In this document: piece after piece, positions 33,180 to 43,034 of the stretch | How the letters are laid out: every line of letters starts with the position of its first letter | How positions within the stretch are numbered: the first letter of the stretch is position 1 | Assembly (NCBI GenBank): GCA_018266775.1 | Contig: JAFDZS010000005.1 | Location: 231,094-295,093 of the forward strand | Origin: Bacteroidota bacterium | Lineage (GTDB): Bacteria; Bacteroidota; Bacteroidia; Chitinophagales; Chitinophagaceae | Direction of reading: 5' to 3' | Length of the DNA stretch: 64,000 nucleotides | The notes under the pieces: model-generated | Databases searched by the model: none | Told to the model about the DNA's origin: nothing | The model's input: the letters and a program-made list of their open reading frames with translations, nothing else | Translations under genes and position numbers: made by a program

Positions 33180-35504
33180 ATGAAAAAAATCATTCTTCCT
33201 TTATTGGCTGTTGCCTTTTCACTTACTGCTGCTGCACAAAATTCCAATAACAATGCCAAAGACATTGTAAGTAAAATGACGCTGGACGAGAAAATCAACC
33301 TGGTGGTGGGCATGGGTATGAAGTTGCCGGGCCAGGGAGGCACTGGAGTAGGGTTAACGGACGATAAAGTGCCGGGTGCAGCAGGTACAACATATTCCAT
33401 TCCACGATTAAACCTGCCCACTACAGTAGTGGCAGATGGTCCTGCGGGCTTACGCATTAATCCAACCAGGCCAACAGACAGGCGAACTTATTATGCCACT
33501 GCATGGCCTGTTGCCACATTGCTGGCTTCCACATGGGATACTAAACTGGTGGAAGCAGTAGGCAAGGGCATGGGCAATGAAGTAAAGGAATATGGTGTGG
33601 ATGTATTGCTGGGCCCCGGAATGAACATACACCGCAATCCATTGGGTGGAAGAAATTTTGAGTATTATTCAGAAGATCCTGTAGTGTCTGGTAAAATGGC
33701 AGCAGCAATGGTGAATGGAATACAAAGTAACGGCGTAGGCGTTTCCATCAAACATTTTGCCATGAACAATGAAGAAACGAACCGCAATACAATAAACGTA
33801 ATTACCGGAACAAGAGCCATGCGTGAAATTTATTTGCGTGGTTTTGAAATTGCAGTAAAGGAATCTAATCCATGGACAGTGATGAGTTCTTACAATAAAA
33901 TCAATGGCACCTATACATCAGAAAACTATGATTTGCTTACAACCATTTTGAGAAAAGAATGGGGCTTTAAAGGTTTGGTAATGACAGACTGGTTTGGAGG
34001 TACAAACACTGTGGCACAAATGAAAGCCGGTAATGATTTATTGATGCCGGGCACACCAGACCAGCGTAAAGCCATTAAAGACGCCGTTGATAATGGCACA
34101 CTGGATGTAAAAGTGATTGATGAAAATGCAGCACGGATTGTAAACTATATTTTGGGAACACCGGCATATCAACATTATGCATTTACCAATGCTCCCGATT
34201 TAAAAGCGCACGCCGCATTAGCCAGGAGCGCCGCAACAGAAGGAATGATTTTACTGCAAAATAATCATGCCGCATTACCCTTAAATAAAAGCATAAAAAG
34301 TATTGCACCGTTTGGCATTACCTCATTCGATTTTGTGAGTGGCGGTACCGGCAGCGGTGATGTTAACGAAGCCTACACCGTTTCATTAGCTGAAGGTTTG
34401 ACCAATGCAGGATTTAAACTGGATGAAGAACTGAGTAAAAATTATGAAGATTATGTGATGGGTGAAAAATCTAAGCAGCCGCACAAATCATTCCTGGAAG
34501 AATTTATGAATCCAACCCCACGCATTACTGAAATGCCGATTGATGATAAAGTATTTGCAGATAAAGCGGCAACAAATGATGTGGCACTCATCACCATTGG
34601 CCGCAATGCTGGTGAAGGCAGCGACCGCAAAGTGGAGAACGATTTTAATTTAAAAGCAAGTGAAATAGCATTGATTGATAAAGTGGCCGCAGCATTTCAT
34701 GCAAAAAATAAAAAAGTAATTGTAGTAATTAATTCCGGTGGTGTTATTGAAGTAGCCAGCTGGAGGAATAAAGTAGATGCGGTTTTGCTGGCCTGGCAAC
34801 CGGGAATGGAAGCAGGTAATGCGGTTGCAGATGTATTGAGTGGCAAAGTAAATCCGAGTGGTAAACTGGCATCAACTTTTCCTGTAAAATATGAGGACGA
34901 TGTGACGGCAAAAAATTTCCCCGGCATTGAATTTAAAGACAAAGCCACCAAAGGCATGCTGGGCATGCCCATGATACCGGCAGAAGTGACTTATGAAGAA
35001 GGCGTATATGTGGGCTACCGTTATTACAACAGTTTTAAAATAAAACCGGCGTATGCATTTGGTTATGGATTAAGCTATACGCATTTCACTTATACCAATA
35101 TAAGGCTGAGTGCCACCACGTTTAAAGATAAAATATCTGTAACCGTTGATGTAAAAAATACAGGAACTGTTGCCGGTAAAGAAGCAGTGCAATTGTATCT
35201 CAGCGCACCTGCAAAAAAAATGAATAAGCCTGCGGAAGAATTGAAAGCATTTGATAAAACCCGTTTGTTGCAACCCGGCGAAAAACAAACCCTTCAATTT
35301 GAAATCAATGCAAAGGATTTGGCGTCATTTGATGCAAAAAATAATAATTGGGTGGCTGAAGCGGGAACGTATACAGTAAAAATTGGCGCATCATCAGAAA
35401 ATATTCTGCAAAAAGCCAGCTTTACATTGCCGGCACAAAAAATGGTGGAACAATGCCACGCTGTTTTACAGCCACAGGTAACAGTTAATGAATTGAAAAG
35501 ATAA
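33180..35504 (+). CDS. Exported GH3 family beta-glycosidase (beta-glucosidase-like)
   Basis: GH3 enzymes release beta-linked sugars from oligosaccharide ends. The 774-residue protein has a signal peptide (MKKIILPLLAVAFSLTAAAQ), the (beta/alpha)8 domain with VVADGPAGLR, the KHFAMNNEETNR motif (191-202) and the nucleophile in GLVMTDWFGG (Asp270). The alpha/beta sandwich domain follows (ITIGRNAGEGSDR region), and then a C-terminal fibronectin-III-like domain (from about FGYGLSYTHF). Beta-glucosidase is the likeliest activity; xylosidase or arabinosidase cannot be excluded. Probably controlled by the divergent NUDIX regulator. Confidence 0.92.
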   Translation: MKKIILPLLAVAFSLTAAAQNSNNNAKDIVSKMTLDEKINLVVGMGMKLPGQGGTGVGLTDDKVPGAAGTTYSIPRLNLPTTVVADGPAGLRINPTRPTDRRTYYATAWPVATLLASTWDTKLVEAVGKGMGNEVKEYGVDVLLGPGMNIHRNPLGGRNFEYYSEDPVVSGKMAAAMVNGIQSNGVGVSIKHFAMNNEETNRNTINVITGTRAMREIYLRGFEIAVKESNPWTVMSSYNKINGTYTSENYDLLTTILRKEWGFKGLVMTDWFGGTNTVAQMKAGNDLLMPGTPDQRKAIKDAVDNGTLDVKVIDENAARIVNYILGTPAYQHYAFTNAPDLKAHAALARSAATEGMILLQNNHAALPLNKSIKSIAPFGITSFDFVSGGTGSGDVNEAYTVSLAEGLTNAGFKLDEELSKNYEDYVMGEKSKQPHKSFLEEFMNPTPRITEMPIDDKVFADKAATNDVALITIGRNAGEGSDRKVENDFNLKASEIALIDKVAAAFHAKNKKVIVVINSGGVIEVASWRNKVDAVLLAWQPGMEAGNAVADVLSGKVNPSGKLASTFPVKYEDDVTAKNFPGIEFKDKATKGMLGMPMIPAEVTYEEGVYVGYRYYNSFKIKPAYAFGYGLSYTHFTYTNIRLSATTFKDKISVTVDVKNTGTVAGKEAVQLYLSAPAKKMNKPAEELKAFDKTRLLQPGEKQTLQFEINAKDLASFDAKNNNWVAEAGTYTVKIGASSENILQKASFTLPAQKMVEQCHAVLQPQVTVNELKR

Positions 35505-35509
35505 TTTGA

Positions 35510-35567
35510 ATGCGTCAAGACGGTTTACATGCGTCTGACGGTTTGGAACCGTCTTGACGCATGTAAA
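35510..35567 (+). repeat. REP-like hairpin with an extra half-copy, between GH3 and metG
   Basis: Arms TTTACATGCGTCTGACGG (35524-35541) and CCGTCTTGACGCATGTAAA (35549-35567) form a long stem with a single bulge and a TTTGGAA loop. An additional half, ATGCGTCAAGACGG (35510-35523), is a perfect complement of the right arm and could pair with it instead. The core 35529-35562 is the second copy of the element at 10025-10058. No T-run follows, so it is not a standard terminator. Confidence 0.8.
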
Positions 35568-35579
35568 CTGCCAAAACAG

Positions 35580-35611
35580 TTTGGGTATTGCCTGTGCTTT
35601 AGGTATTTTTG
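35580..35611 (+). promoter_or_regulatory. Bacteroidota-type promoter of metG
   Basis: TTTG (35580-35583), a 20-base spacer and TATTTTTG (35604-35611) fit the -33/-7 consensus. The -7 box ends 7 bases before the ATG at 35619, so the leader is very short or absent. Confidence 0.65.
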
Positions 35612-35618
35612 CACCGCA

Positions 35619-37715
35619 ATGAACAATCCCAAACGATATTTAATTACGGCCGCACTGCCCTATGCCAACGGGCCGGTGCATATTGGCCACCTGGCAGGCT
35701 GTTATTTACCTGCCGATATTTATGTGCGTTATTTACGTGCCCAAAAACGTGATGTAAAATTTATTGGCGGCAGCGATGAACATGGGGTGCCCATCACCAT
35801 TCGTGCCATGAAAGAAGGTATTACCCCGCAACAGGTGGTGGACAGGTATCATGCCATCATTAAAGAAAGCATGGAGCAAATGGGTATTTCTTTCGATATC
35901 TATTCCAGGACATCTAATGCTATTCATCATAAAACGGCATCAGATTTTTTCAGCAAACTGTATCAGGATGGTTTGTTCGAAGAAAAAGAATCTGAACAAT
36001 ATTATGATGAAAAGGCCAATACATTTTTGGCCGACCGTTATATAACAGGAACATGCCCGGTATGCGCTAATCCTAATGCTTATGGCGATCAATGCGAAAA
36101 ATGCGGCAGCAGTTTATCTCCAGAACAACTCATCAATCCCCGCAGCACACTGAGTGACGCCGTACCGGTAAAAAAGAAAACCACGCATTGGTATTTTCCC
36201 TTACAGCAATACGAAAACTGGTTAAAAGAATGGATACTGGAAGACCATAAAGAGTGGAAGAACAATGTATATGGTCAATGTAAAAGCTGGCTGGATAGCG
36301 GGCTGCAAAGTCGTGCCATGACACGTGACAGTAACTGGGGAATTAAAGTACCCACACCGCCAGCGCCCGAAGGTGGGGGTGGTAAGGTGCTGTACGTTTG
36401 GTTTGATGCACCCATTGGTTACATCAGTGCAACAAAAGAATTGACTGATCAATGGGCAGACTACTGGTGTAAAGAAGATACCAAGCTGGTACATTTCATT
36501 GGTAAAGACAATATTGTGTTTCACTGCATTATTTTCCCGGCAATGCTGAAAGCGCATGGCGGTTTTGTATTGCCTGATAATGTACCCGCCAATGAATTTT
36601 TAAATATTGAAGGAGAAAAAGTAAGTACCAGCCGTAACTGGGCAGTGTGGGTGCATGAATACATAAAAGATTTTGCCGGCAGTGAAGATGTATTGCGGTA
36701 TGTGTTATGTGCCAACGCCCCGGAAACAAAGGACAATGATTTTACATGGAAAGATTTCCAGGACAGGAACAACAGTGAACTGGTAAGCATCTTCGGTAAT
36801 TTCGTAAACAGGAGTTGGGTATTGATGCATAAACTGTGTGGGGGAAAAGTGCCGCCGTTGCATGAAGATGCATTTGATGATAACGATAAACAAATTATTT
36901 CCGAAATACAAAGTTCTAAAGTCAAAGTTGAAAACTTAATAGAAGAGTTTAAATTTAGAGATGCTTTATTCGAGGTGATTGATTTAAGTAGAAAGGGTAA
37001 TCAATACATGCAAAAGAAAGAGCCCTGGATTGTAGCAAAGCAATTGGGAGAAGTGGATAGCCCGGCTCAAAAATCCATCGACAATTGCCTGCACCTGTGT
37101 TTACAATTAACTGCAAACCTTGCCATACTCATCAATCCTTTCCTGCCCACTACAGCTAAGAAGATGCTGGGCATGATGAAAGTGGTGGATAAAATACTGG
37201 ATTGGGAAAACGCAGGAAAAATTAAACTGCTGAGCGTGGGTTATAGTTTGCGTGAACCACAATTATTATTCAGGAAAATTGAAGATGAAGAAATAAAAGC
37301 ACAAGTAGAAAAATTAAAAGCAGGATTAGTGAAACCAACAGAAAATAAATCCGATAAAGAAACTGCAGCAGCACCAATTTCAGTAAAGCCTGAAATTGTA
37401 TTCGACGACTTCGCTAAAATTGATTTGAAAGTAGGAACTATTGTTGCCGCAGAAAAAGTAGAAAAGGCAGATAAGTTGTTAAAGCTGCAGGTAGACGTAG
37501 GTTTTGAAACCCGTACTATTGTATCTGGAATAGCCATGCATTTTGCACCGGAAGAAATTGTAGGCAAACAGGTAACGGTAGTGGTTAACCTGGCGCCACG
37601 GAAAATGAGGGGGATAGAAAGTAATGGAATGATCTTAATGGCGGAAGATAATAACGGGAAACTGCATTTTATAAAACCGGAAACAGTAATTAACCCTGGT
37701 GCAGGCGTAAGCTGA
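35619..37715 (+). CDS. metG: Methionyl-tRNA synthetase with C-terminal tRNA-binding domain
   Basis: MetG charges tRNA-Met. The 698-residue protein has the class I motif HIGH (21-24), a zinc-binding knuckle (CPVC ... CEKCG), the second catalytic motif in the divergent form KVSTSR instead of KMSKS, an anticodon-binding helical domain, and a C-terminal EMAP-II-like OB fold (from [15 protein letters not shown]) as in E. coli-type dimeric enzymes. An upstream in-frame ATG at 35529 would read through the REP-like hairpin, so the ATG at 35619 ([18 protein letters not shown]) is used. Its stop abuts the stop of the convergent histidine kinase. Confidence 0.96.
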   Translation: MNNPKRYLITAALPYANGPVHIGHLAGCYLPADIYVRYLRAQKRDVKFIGGSDEHGVPITIRAMKEGITPQQVVDRYHAIIKESMEQMGISFDIYSRTSNAIHHKTASDFFSKLYQDGLFEEKESEQYYDEKANTFLADRYITGTCPVCANPNAYGDQCEKCGSSLSPEQLINPRSTLSDAVPVKKKTTHWYFPLQQYENWLKEWILEDHKEWKNNVYGQCKSWLDSGLQSRAMTRDSNWGIKVPTPPAPEGGGGKVLYVWFDAPIGYISATKELTDQWADYWCKEDTKLVHFIGKDNIVFHCIIFPAMLKAHGGFVLPDNVPANEFLNIEGEKVSTSRNWAVWVHEYIKDFAGSEDVLRYVLCANAPETKDNDFTWKDFQDRNNSELVSIFGNFVNRSWVLMHKLCGGKVPPLHEDAFDDNDKQIISEIQSSKVKVENLIEEFKFRDALFEVIDLSRKGNQYMQKKEPWIVAKQLGEVDSPAQKSIDNCLHLCLQLTANLAILINPFLPTTAKKMLGMMKVVDKILDWENAGKIKLLSVGYSLREPQLLFRKIEDEEIKAQVEKLKAGLVKPTENKSDKETAAAPISVKPEIVFDDFAKIDLKVGTIVAAEKVEKADKLLKLQVDVGFETRTIVSGIAMHFAPEEIVGKQVTVVVNLAPRKMRGIESNGMILMAEDNNGKLHFIKPETVINPGAGVS

Positions 37716-39542
37716 TTATACCACGTAAGGTATACAAATATTTAAAGTACAACCATTATCAGGGTAAGTAGTAATTTCCACTTTGCCATTATAAGCATCT
37801 ACACGGTTAAAGATATTAATAAAGCCAATACCGTTGGCTTTTTGTTTGGTTTTATCAAAGCCAATTCCATTATCACTGATCAAAAGGCTGCAGGCACCAT
37901 TTTTTTCGGTAAGCGCAATAGTGGCAGCCGAGGCACGGGAATATTTAATGATATTATTGCTTTGTTCCTGGATGATCCTGAAAACAACCAATTGCTGTTC
38001 CTGCGTTAATTTATCAATCACATTTTTATCAATCGTAGTATTGACATTAATGTCGTTGAACTGCTTCATGTTTCTGCTGATATCAAAAATACTTTGTTCC
38101 AGGCCCACAGATTTTACAATGGAGGTATTTAATCTTCTTGATAAATTCCTGATCTCTTCCACAGCCTGTAATACATAGTCAGATGCTTTGTTCAGTAATT
38201 CTTCCTGTGCATCGCTTTTTTTGGCGGCGCCAATGTGCAGGCGGGCACTCATGAGCAACTGGTTAACGTTATCATGCAGTTCAGCACTGATCATGCCGCG
38301 TTCTTTTTCCTGTGCATCAATAGTGGCCTGGTTAATGAGTTTTTGTTTTTTTACCTGCTCATTCAATAATTGCGCTTCCAGTTTTTTACGTTGTGTAATA
38401 TCCTGTATGGCGCCAATAAGCCGGATGGGTTTACCATCTTCATAAACAGCAAAACCTTTATCGGCAATATTCCGGTAAGTACCGTCTGCATATTGAAAAC
38501 GGTATTCATCCTCCCAGTTTCTTTTGCCGGAAAGCATTTCTTTTTCAAAATTAGATTGGACACGTACTTTATCCTCCGGGTGAATCCTGTCGAACCACCA
38601 GGTTAAACTACCGGATACCTGTTCTTTACTGTAGCCAGATATTTTATAAAATGCATCGCTGCGGTAAATTTCGTTTGTTGTAAGGTCAAGATCCCAAACC
38701 GCTTCGGAAGTAGCATTGATAGCATAAGTAAAACGTTCATGAATTTTTTTTATCTGCTCCTCAGAATTTTTCCTGTCTGTAATATCAATAGCTTGTCCGC
38801 CAATGTATCTTTTTTTATCCGCGGTCTGAAAAGTAAACGCATTGGAAACAAAATGAATCACACTGCCATCCGGGCCGGTAAGGGAATGTTCAGTGATCAT
38901 TGGTGCATTGGTGGATAAAATTTCCCTGTTACGTTGCTGTAGCTGCTGAACCAGTTTTTCAGGAAAAATTTCGGCAATGTGTTTTCCAATAGGGTTACCT
39001 GTAAAACCAGTTGATTCCGTATAAGCAGCATTGGCAAATACAATATAATCGTTTTCATCATAAATCCAGCAGCCGGTTTGGCTGTTCTCCATGAATAAAC
39101 TAAATAATGTAGCCGTATTTTGTGCAATAGGTAAAGTATAATGCTGTTGCTGGTCGCTATGTAATTTGTTACTGATAATAATAGTACCAGTATTGACTTG
39201 TGTAATGGCGGTGGTAAAAAAGTATTCCTGGTTATTTAATGTTACAATGGTATCGCCTGTCCAGCATCCGTTTCTGAAAGTTTGCAATAACACTTTTTTT
39301 GTGGTGGTGTTACTGAAAGAAAAAACAACAGCATCATTGATTAATGTTTGCTGATGCTGTGCCGTTAAACCAAAAATAATTTCAGAAGATTTATTGAAGC
39401 CGGTGATGTTGAACCGCTGGTCAGTCATAATTATACTGTCTGGCAGTTGCAGCAACTCAGTAACCGTCATACCGGGTGCCTTATAACTTACACTGAGTAA
39501 AGCGTCTGAATGTGGCGTTAGTTTCTGTACTAATGGCTTCAT
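37716..39542 (-). CDS. PAS-domain sensor histidine kinase (HisKA_3 type)
   Basis: The 608-residue protein has no membrane helix and carries about three PAS domains (roughly 20-125, 140-250, 265-385; the third with FYKISGYSKEQ and a PAC segment). A HisKA_3-type phosphoacceptor helix follows, with ISAELHDNVNQLL (His423), then an ATPase domain with SDNGIGFD near the end. NarL/LuxR-type response regulators usually partner such kinases, but none is adjacent, so it is an orphan here. ATG 39542 is preferred over a TTG at 39554. The signal is unknown. Confidence 0.9.
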   Translation of the reverse strand: MKPLVQKLTPHSDALLSVSYKAPGMTVTELLQLPDSIIMTDQRFNITGFNKSSEIIFGLTAQHQQTLINDAVVFSFSNTTTKKVLLQTFRNGCWTGDTIVTLNNQEYFFTTAITQVNTGTIIISNKLHSDQQQHYTLPIAQNTATLFSLFMENSQTGCWIYDENDYIVFANAAYTESTGFTGNPIGKHIAEIFPEKLVQQLQQRNREILSTNAPMITEHSLTGPDGSVIHFVSNAFTFQTADKKRYIGGQAIDITDRKNSEEQIKKIHERFTYAINATSEAVWDLDLTTNEIYRSDAFYKISGYSKEQVSGSLTWWFDRIHPEDKVRVQSNFEKEMLSGKRNWEDEYRFQYADGTYRNIADKGFAVYEDGKPIRLIGAIQDITQRKKLEAQLLNEQVKKQKLINQATIDAQEKERGMISAELHDNVNQLLMSARLHIGAAKKSDAQEELLNKASDYVLQAVEEIRNLSRRLNTSIVKSVGLEQSIFDISRNMKQFNDINVNTTIDKNVIDKLTQEQQLVVFRIIQEQSNNIIKYSRASAATIALTEKNGACSLLISDNGIGFDKTKQKANGIGFINIFNRVDAYNGKVEITTYPDNGCTLNICIPYVV

Positions 39543-39568
39543 TATATTGGACAAGGTGGTTGAGGTTT

Positions 39569-39640
39569 TTCCAGTGGAATGCGGTACCGTTGATCACACA
39601 TAATCTTCCCTGCACCATTGGTGCCACCATTCCCCTGGAA
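39569..39640. repeat. Inverted repeat in the kinase-fadN intergenic region
   Basis: TTCCAGTGGAATG (39569-39581) and CATTCCCCTGGAA (39628-39640) are 13-bp inverted arms with one mismatch; between them GCACC/GGTGC (39612-39624) forms a smaller hairpin. On the minus strand this sits directly before the histidine kinase, where a 19-codon reading frame (39601 to 39542) ends with a stop codon that overlaps the kinase ATG. Confidence 0.5.
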
Positions 39641-39743
39641 TAATAAAACGTAGTTTTTCTATTTTTAGTATGTTAATTCTACTATGTTTTACGTTTTTTC
39701 CCTCTTTTACCTATCTTCGGGTAAAATTAGTTAGTTAAACAAC

Positions 39744-39751
39744 TATTTTTG
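39744..39751 (+). promoter_or_regulatory. Candidate -7 box for the fadN-like gene
   Basis: TATTTTTG matches TAnnTTTG, 42 bases before the ATG at 39794. The -33 element is not clear. Confidence 0.4.
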
Positions 39752-39793
39752 CAAAAGAAAAATATTGTCTCCTTAATAGTCAATTGCATTTAT

Positions 39794-42172
39794 ATGAAAA
39801 GAATCATTAAAAAAGTAGCGGTATTGGGTAGTGGAGTGATGGGAAGCCGTATTGCCTGTCATTTTGCAGGAATTGGTGTGCAGGTGTTGCTGCTGGATAT
39901 TCAACCCAAGGATTTGCCTGCTGATGCCAAACCCGCTGAAAAAAATAAAATTGTTAACGATGCATTAGCTGCTGCAATAAAAAGTAATCCATCACCCGTT
40001 TACACAAAAGATGTGGTGAAAAAGATCAAAACCGGGAATTTTACGGATAACATGAAAGACATTGCGGCTTGCGACTGGGTGATAGAAGTTGTGGTGGAAC
40101 GACTGGACATTAAGCAATCCGTATTTACAGAAGTGGAAAAATACCGCAAGCCAGGAACCTTGATCACGTCCAATACTTCAGGCATACCCATACACATGAT
40201 GGCGGAGGGAAGAAGCGAAGATTTTAAAAAACATTTTTGCGGCACCCACTTTTTTAATCCACCGCGTTATTTAAGGCTGCTGGAAATTATACCCACGCCA
40301 TATACCGATCCGGAGATTGTGGATTTTCTGATGCATTATGGAGATGTGTATTTAGGTAAAACTACGGTTTTGTGTAAAGATACACCGGCATTTATTGCCA
40401 ATCGTGTAGGCGTATTCGGTATGATGGCCATTATGAATACGATGGAAAAACTGCAACTGGGTGTGGATGAAATTGATGCATTGACAGGCCCGGTGATTGG
40501 CCGCCCAAAATCAGCCACCTTCCGCACTGCAGATGTAGTGGGAATAGATACTTTAGTAAAAGTGGCCAAAGGTGTTGCCGATAATTGCCCCGGTGATGAA
40601 GCTAAATCCATATTCAATATTCCTGCCTGGTTAAATAAAATGGTAGAAAATAATTGGCTGGGCGATAAAACCGGCCAGGGTTTCTTTAAAAAAACCAAAG
40701 GAACTGGTGGTGAAAAAGAAATCCTTACCCTGAATCTTTCTACGATGGAATATGGCCCGCGGAGCAAACCTAAATTTGCCACACTTGAAACTGCAAAGCC
40801 AATAGAAGATTTACCATCCAGGTTGAAAGCATTATGTGCCGGTGCGGATAAAGCGGGTGAATTCTACCGCCAGTTTCATTACAACTTATTTGCTTACATC
40901 AGCCACCGCATACCGGAAATCAGCGATGAAGTATACCGTGTGGATGATGGTATGATGGCAGGTTTTGGGTGGGAAATTGGTGCATTTGAAAGCTGGGATG
41001 TATTGGGCGTTTCCAAAACAGTGGATGCTATGAAAGCCGCAGGTTTTAGTGTTGCACCCTGGGTGGATGATATGATAGCAGGCGGCAACACTTCATTTTA
41101 TAAAGTGGAAAATGGCAAACGTTTATGTTACGACCCCGCAAGTAAAACCTATAAAGCTTTGCCCGGTGGAGATGCATTTATTGTGATGAAAAATTTTGCC
41201 AATCAGACTGTTTGGAAAAACAGTGCCTGCCGTACTTATCATTTAGGCGATGATGTGCTGGGGCTGGAATGGTACACCAAAATGGGAAGTATTGGAGGAG
41301 AAGTATTGGAAGGGATACAAAAATCTATTACGCTGGCAGAAGAAAAATATAAAGGCCTGGTAATTGGAAATGATGGCGCTAATTTTAGTGCAGGCGCCAA
41401 CGTGGGTATGATATTCATGCTGGCAATAGAACAGGATTATGATGAAATTGATATGGCCATCCGCATGTTCCAGAACACCATGATGCGGGTGCGTTATTCA
41501 GGAATACCGGTGGTGTTGGCACCGCATGGCCTGGCATTGGGCGGTGGATGTGAGATTTGCCTGCATGCAGACAAAGTGATCCCTGCCGCAGAAACCTATA
41601 CCGGTTTGGTTGAGGTTGGTATTGGTGTGATACCCGGTGGGGGCGGTACCAAAGAATTTGTATTGCGTGCAGCTGATGAAATGCACGATGGTGAAGTGGA
41701 TACGCTCACTTTGCAGAACCGCTTTTTAACAATCGCCACTGCCAAAGTAGGAACATCTGCTTATGAAGCTTACCACCTGGGTATTTATAAAGAAGGCCGT
41801 GATATGGTAAGCGTAAACCAGGGCCGCAGGATTGCAGAAGCCAAACAGGCGGTGATTGAAATGTACGATGATGGGTATGTAATGCCGGTGCAGCGCAACG
41901 ATATCCGTGTGCTGGGCCGTAGCGCATTAGGTGCCATGCATGCTGGTATCAATGGGATGTGGCGTGCTAACTATGCCACCGATCATGATGTAACCGTTGC
42001 CAAAAAACTGGCGTATGTAATGTGCGGGGGCGACCTCAGCGAACAGCAATCCGTAAGTGAGCAATATCTGCTCGACCTGGAAAGGGAAGCATTTTTAAGT
42101 TTAACAGGGGAGAAAAAGACATTAGAAAGAATTCAAAGTGTGCTGAAGACTGGTAAACCGTTGAGGAATTAA
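39794..42172 (+). CDS. 3-hydroxyacyl-CoA dehydrogenase / enoyl-CoA hydratase (FadN type)
   Basis: This bifunctional beta-oxidation enzyme hydrates enoyl-CoA and oxidises the 3-hydroxyacyl-CoA with NAD+. The 792-residue protein has the dehydrogenase at the N-terminus (NAD loop VAVLGSGVMGSRI at 8-20, then the HFFNPPRYLRLLEI and GKTTVLCKDTPAFIANRVG segments) and the crotonase-like hydratase at the C-terminus (GALGGGCEI-type oxyanion loop, here LALGGGCEICLHAD, and VIPGGGGTKEF). This domain order is that of Bacillus FadN, the reverse of E. coli FadB. No thiolase or acyl-CoA dehydrogenase gene follows; a transposase locus does. An earlier TTG (39749) overlaps the promoter and is rejected. Confidence 0.92.
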   Translation: MKRIIKKVAVLGSGVMGSRIACHFAGIGVQVLLLDIQPKDLPADAKPAEKNKIVNDALAAAIKSNPSPVYTKDVVKKIKTGNFTDNMKDIAACDWVIEVVVERLDIKQSVFTEVEKYRKPGTLITSNTSGIPIHMMAEGRSEDFKKHFCGTHFFNPPRYLRLLEIIPTPYTDPEIVDFLMHYGDVYLGKTTVLCKDTPAFIANRVGVFGMMAIMNTMEKLQLGVDEIDALTGPVIGRPKSATFRTADVVGIDTLVKVAKGVADNCPGDEAKSIFNIPAWLNKMVENNWLGDKTGQGFFKKTKGTGGEKEILTLNLSTMEYGPRSKPKFATLETAKPIEDLPSRLKALCAGADKAGEFYRQFHYNLFAYISHRIPEISDEVYRVDDGMMAGFGWEIGAFESWDVLGVSKTVDAMKAAGFSVAPWVDDMIAGGNTSFYKVENGKRLCYDPASKTYKALPGGDAFIVMKNFANQTVWKNSACRTYHLGDDVLGLEWYTKMGSIGGEVLEGIQKSITLAEEKYKGLVIGNDGANFSAGANVGMIFMLAIEQDYDEIDMAIRMFQNTMMRVRYSGIPVVLAPHGLALGGGCEICLHADKVIPAAETYTGLVEVGIGVIPGGGGTKEFVLRAADEMHDGEVDTLTLQNRFLTIATAKVGTSAYEAYHLGIYKEGRDMVSVNQGRRIAEAKQAVIEMYDDGYVMPVQRNDIRVLGRSALGAMHAGINGMWRANYATDHDVTVAKKLAYVMCGGDLSEQQSVSEQYLLDLEREAFLSLTGEKKTLERIQSVLKTGKPLRN

Positions 42173-42173
42173 A

Positions 42174-42201
42174 CATGGTCTGACGTCCGCGTCTGACCAT
42201 G
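42174..42201 (+). repeat. REP-like hairpin, first copy upstream of the transposase
   Basis: 28 bp with arms CATGGTCTGAC and GTCTGACCATG and a GTCCGC centre. The stem has one T-T mismatch in the middle of each arm, so the word GTCTGAC is both an inverted and a direct repeat. It begins two bases after the fadN-like stop. Confidence 0.85.
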
Positions 42202-42300
42202 AATTAAATTGAAAAAAATATTTGTAAGCCTCTTCAATCAGTTTAACGATGCTGTCAGACAGATTGAATTACATCCATCTTCGACATGTGAGGCTGCTAA

Positions 42301-42328
42301 CATGGTCTGACGCCCCCGTCTGACCATG
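42301..42328 (+). repeat. REP-like hairpin, second copy upstream of the transposase
   Basis: Same arms as the copy 127 bp upstream (CATGGTCTGAC / GTCTGACCATG), with centre GCCCCC. It lies 78 bp before the transposase start codon, in the same orientation as the first. Confidence 0.85.
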
Positions 42329-42405
42329 AATGGGTTTCTTCAAAACAAACAATAACATTTTTCAGGGATTAATTGATATACCTAAACCTTAACTACAATC
42401 AGCTG

Positions 42406-42984
42406 ATGAAAATAGTTAAGAATATGAGATTTTTACCAGGAAACGTTTACCACATTTATAACCAGGGGAACAACAATACTTCAATATTCATAGAAGATGT
42501 TCACTTCAATTATTTTCTTGAGCTGTATAGAAACTACGTAGTTCCGCATTGCGAAACGCTATCATGGTGCCTGATGCATACCCATTTTCATTTCATGATT
42601 TATGCGGATGAACGCTGCCTGGAAATGAAGAAGCAAGGCGGGCTCATTTTAGATCCTGTAACAAATGGGTTTAGGAAATTATTGAGTGCATATGCTCATG
42701 AGTTTAATGTTAAACAAAATCGAACAGGCAGTTTATTTCGCCCGAAAACAAAATCGATTTGCCTAGATGATGAAATGAAGAAACAGCAAATGAAAATCAA
42801 GCATCAGAATTATTATAGAAATACTTTTGAGTATATACATAATAACCCTGTAGAAGCTGGACTTGCAAGACATCCAACTTTATGGAAGTGGTCATCATGC
42901 AGGTTTTATGAAGGATTACGGCCGTCTTCTTTTTGTAACAGGGAATTGGCACTGACTATTTGCGGGATTTCCAATACGATATAA
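42406..42984 (+). CDS. REP-associated tyrosine transposase (RAYT, Y1/HUH family)
   Basis: RAYT proteins are single-copy, domesticated-looking relatives of IS200/IS605 transposases that cut REP hairpins as single strands. The 192-residue protein has NVYHIYNQGNN (13-23), the metal-binding HUH motif in MHTHFHFMI (His60, His62) and a probable catalytic tyrosine in EYIHNNPVEAGL (Tyr143). All key residues are present. ATG 42406 is preferred; ATG 42424 and a TTG at 42373 are alternatives. It is flanked by two REP-like hairpins upstream and a 102-bp tandem array downstream, the expected context. No second transposase or insertion-sequence ends are seen. Confidence 0.92.
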   Translation: MKIVKNMRFLPGNVYHIYNQGNNNTSIFIEDVHFNYFLELYRNYVVPHCETLSWCLMHTHFHFMIYADERCLEMKKQGGLILDPVTNGFRKLLSAYAHEFNVKQNRTGSLFRPKTKSICLDDEMKKQQMKIKHQNYYRNTFEYIHNNPVEAGLARHPTLWKWSSCRFYEGLRPSSFCNRELALTICGISNTI

Positions 42985-43034
42985 CCTTCTTGTTAATGAT
43001 GAACAATTGTATGCTGTATGTTTGAGGGTCTTAG

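Noticed and set aside
35529..35618. 30-residue N-terminal extension of MetG from an upstream ATG
   Set aside because: It translates the REP-like hairpin and the promoter; the family N-terminus starts at 35619.
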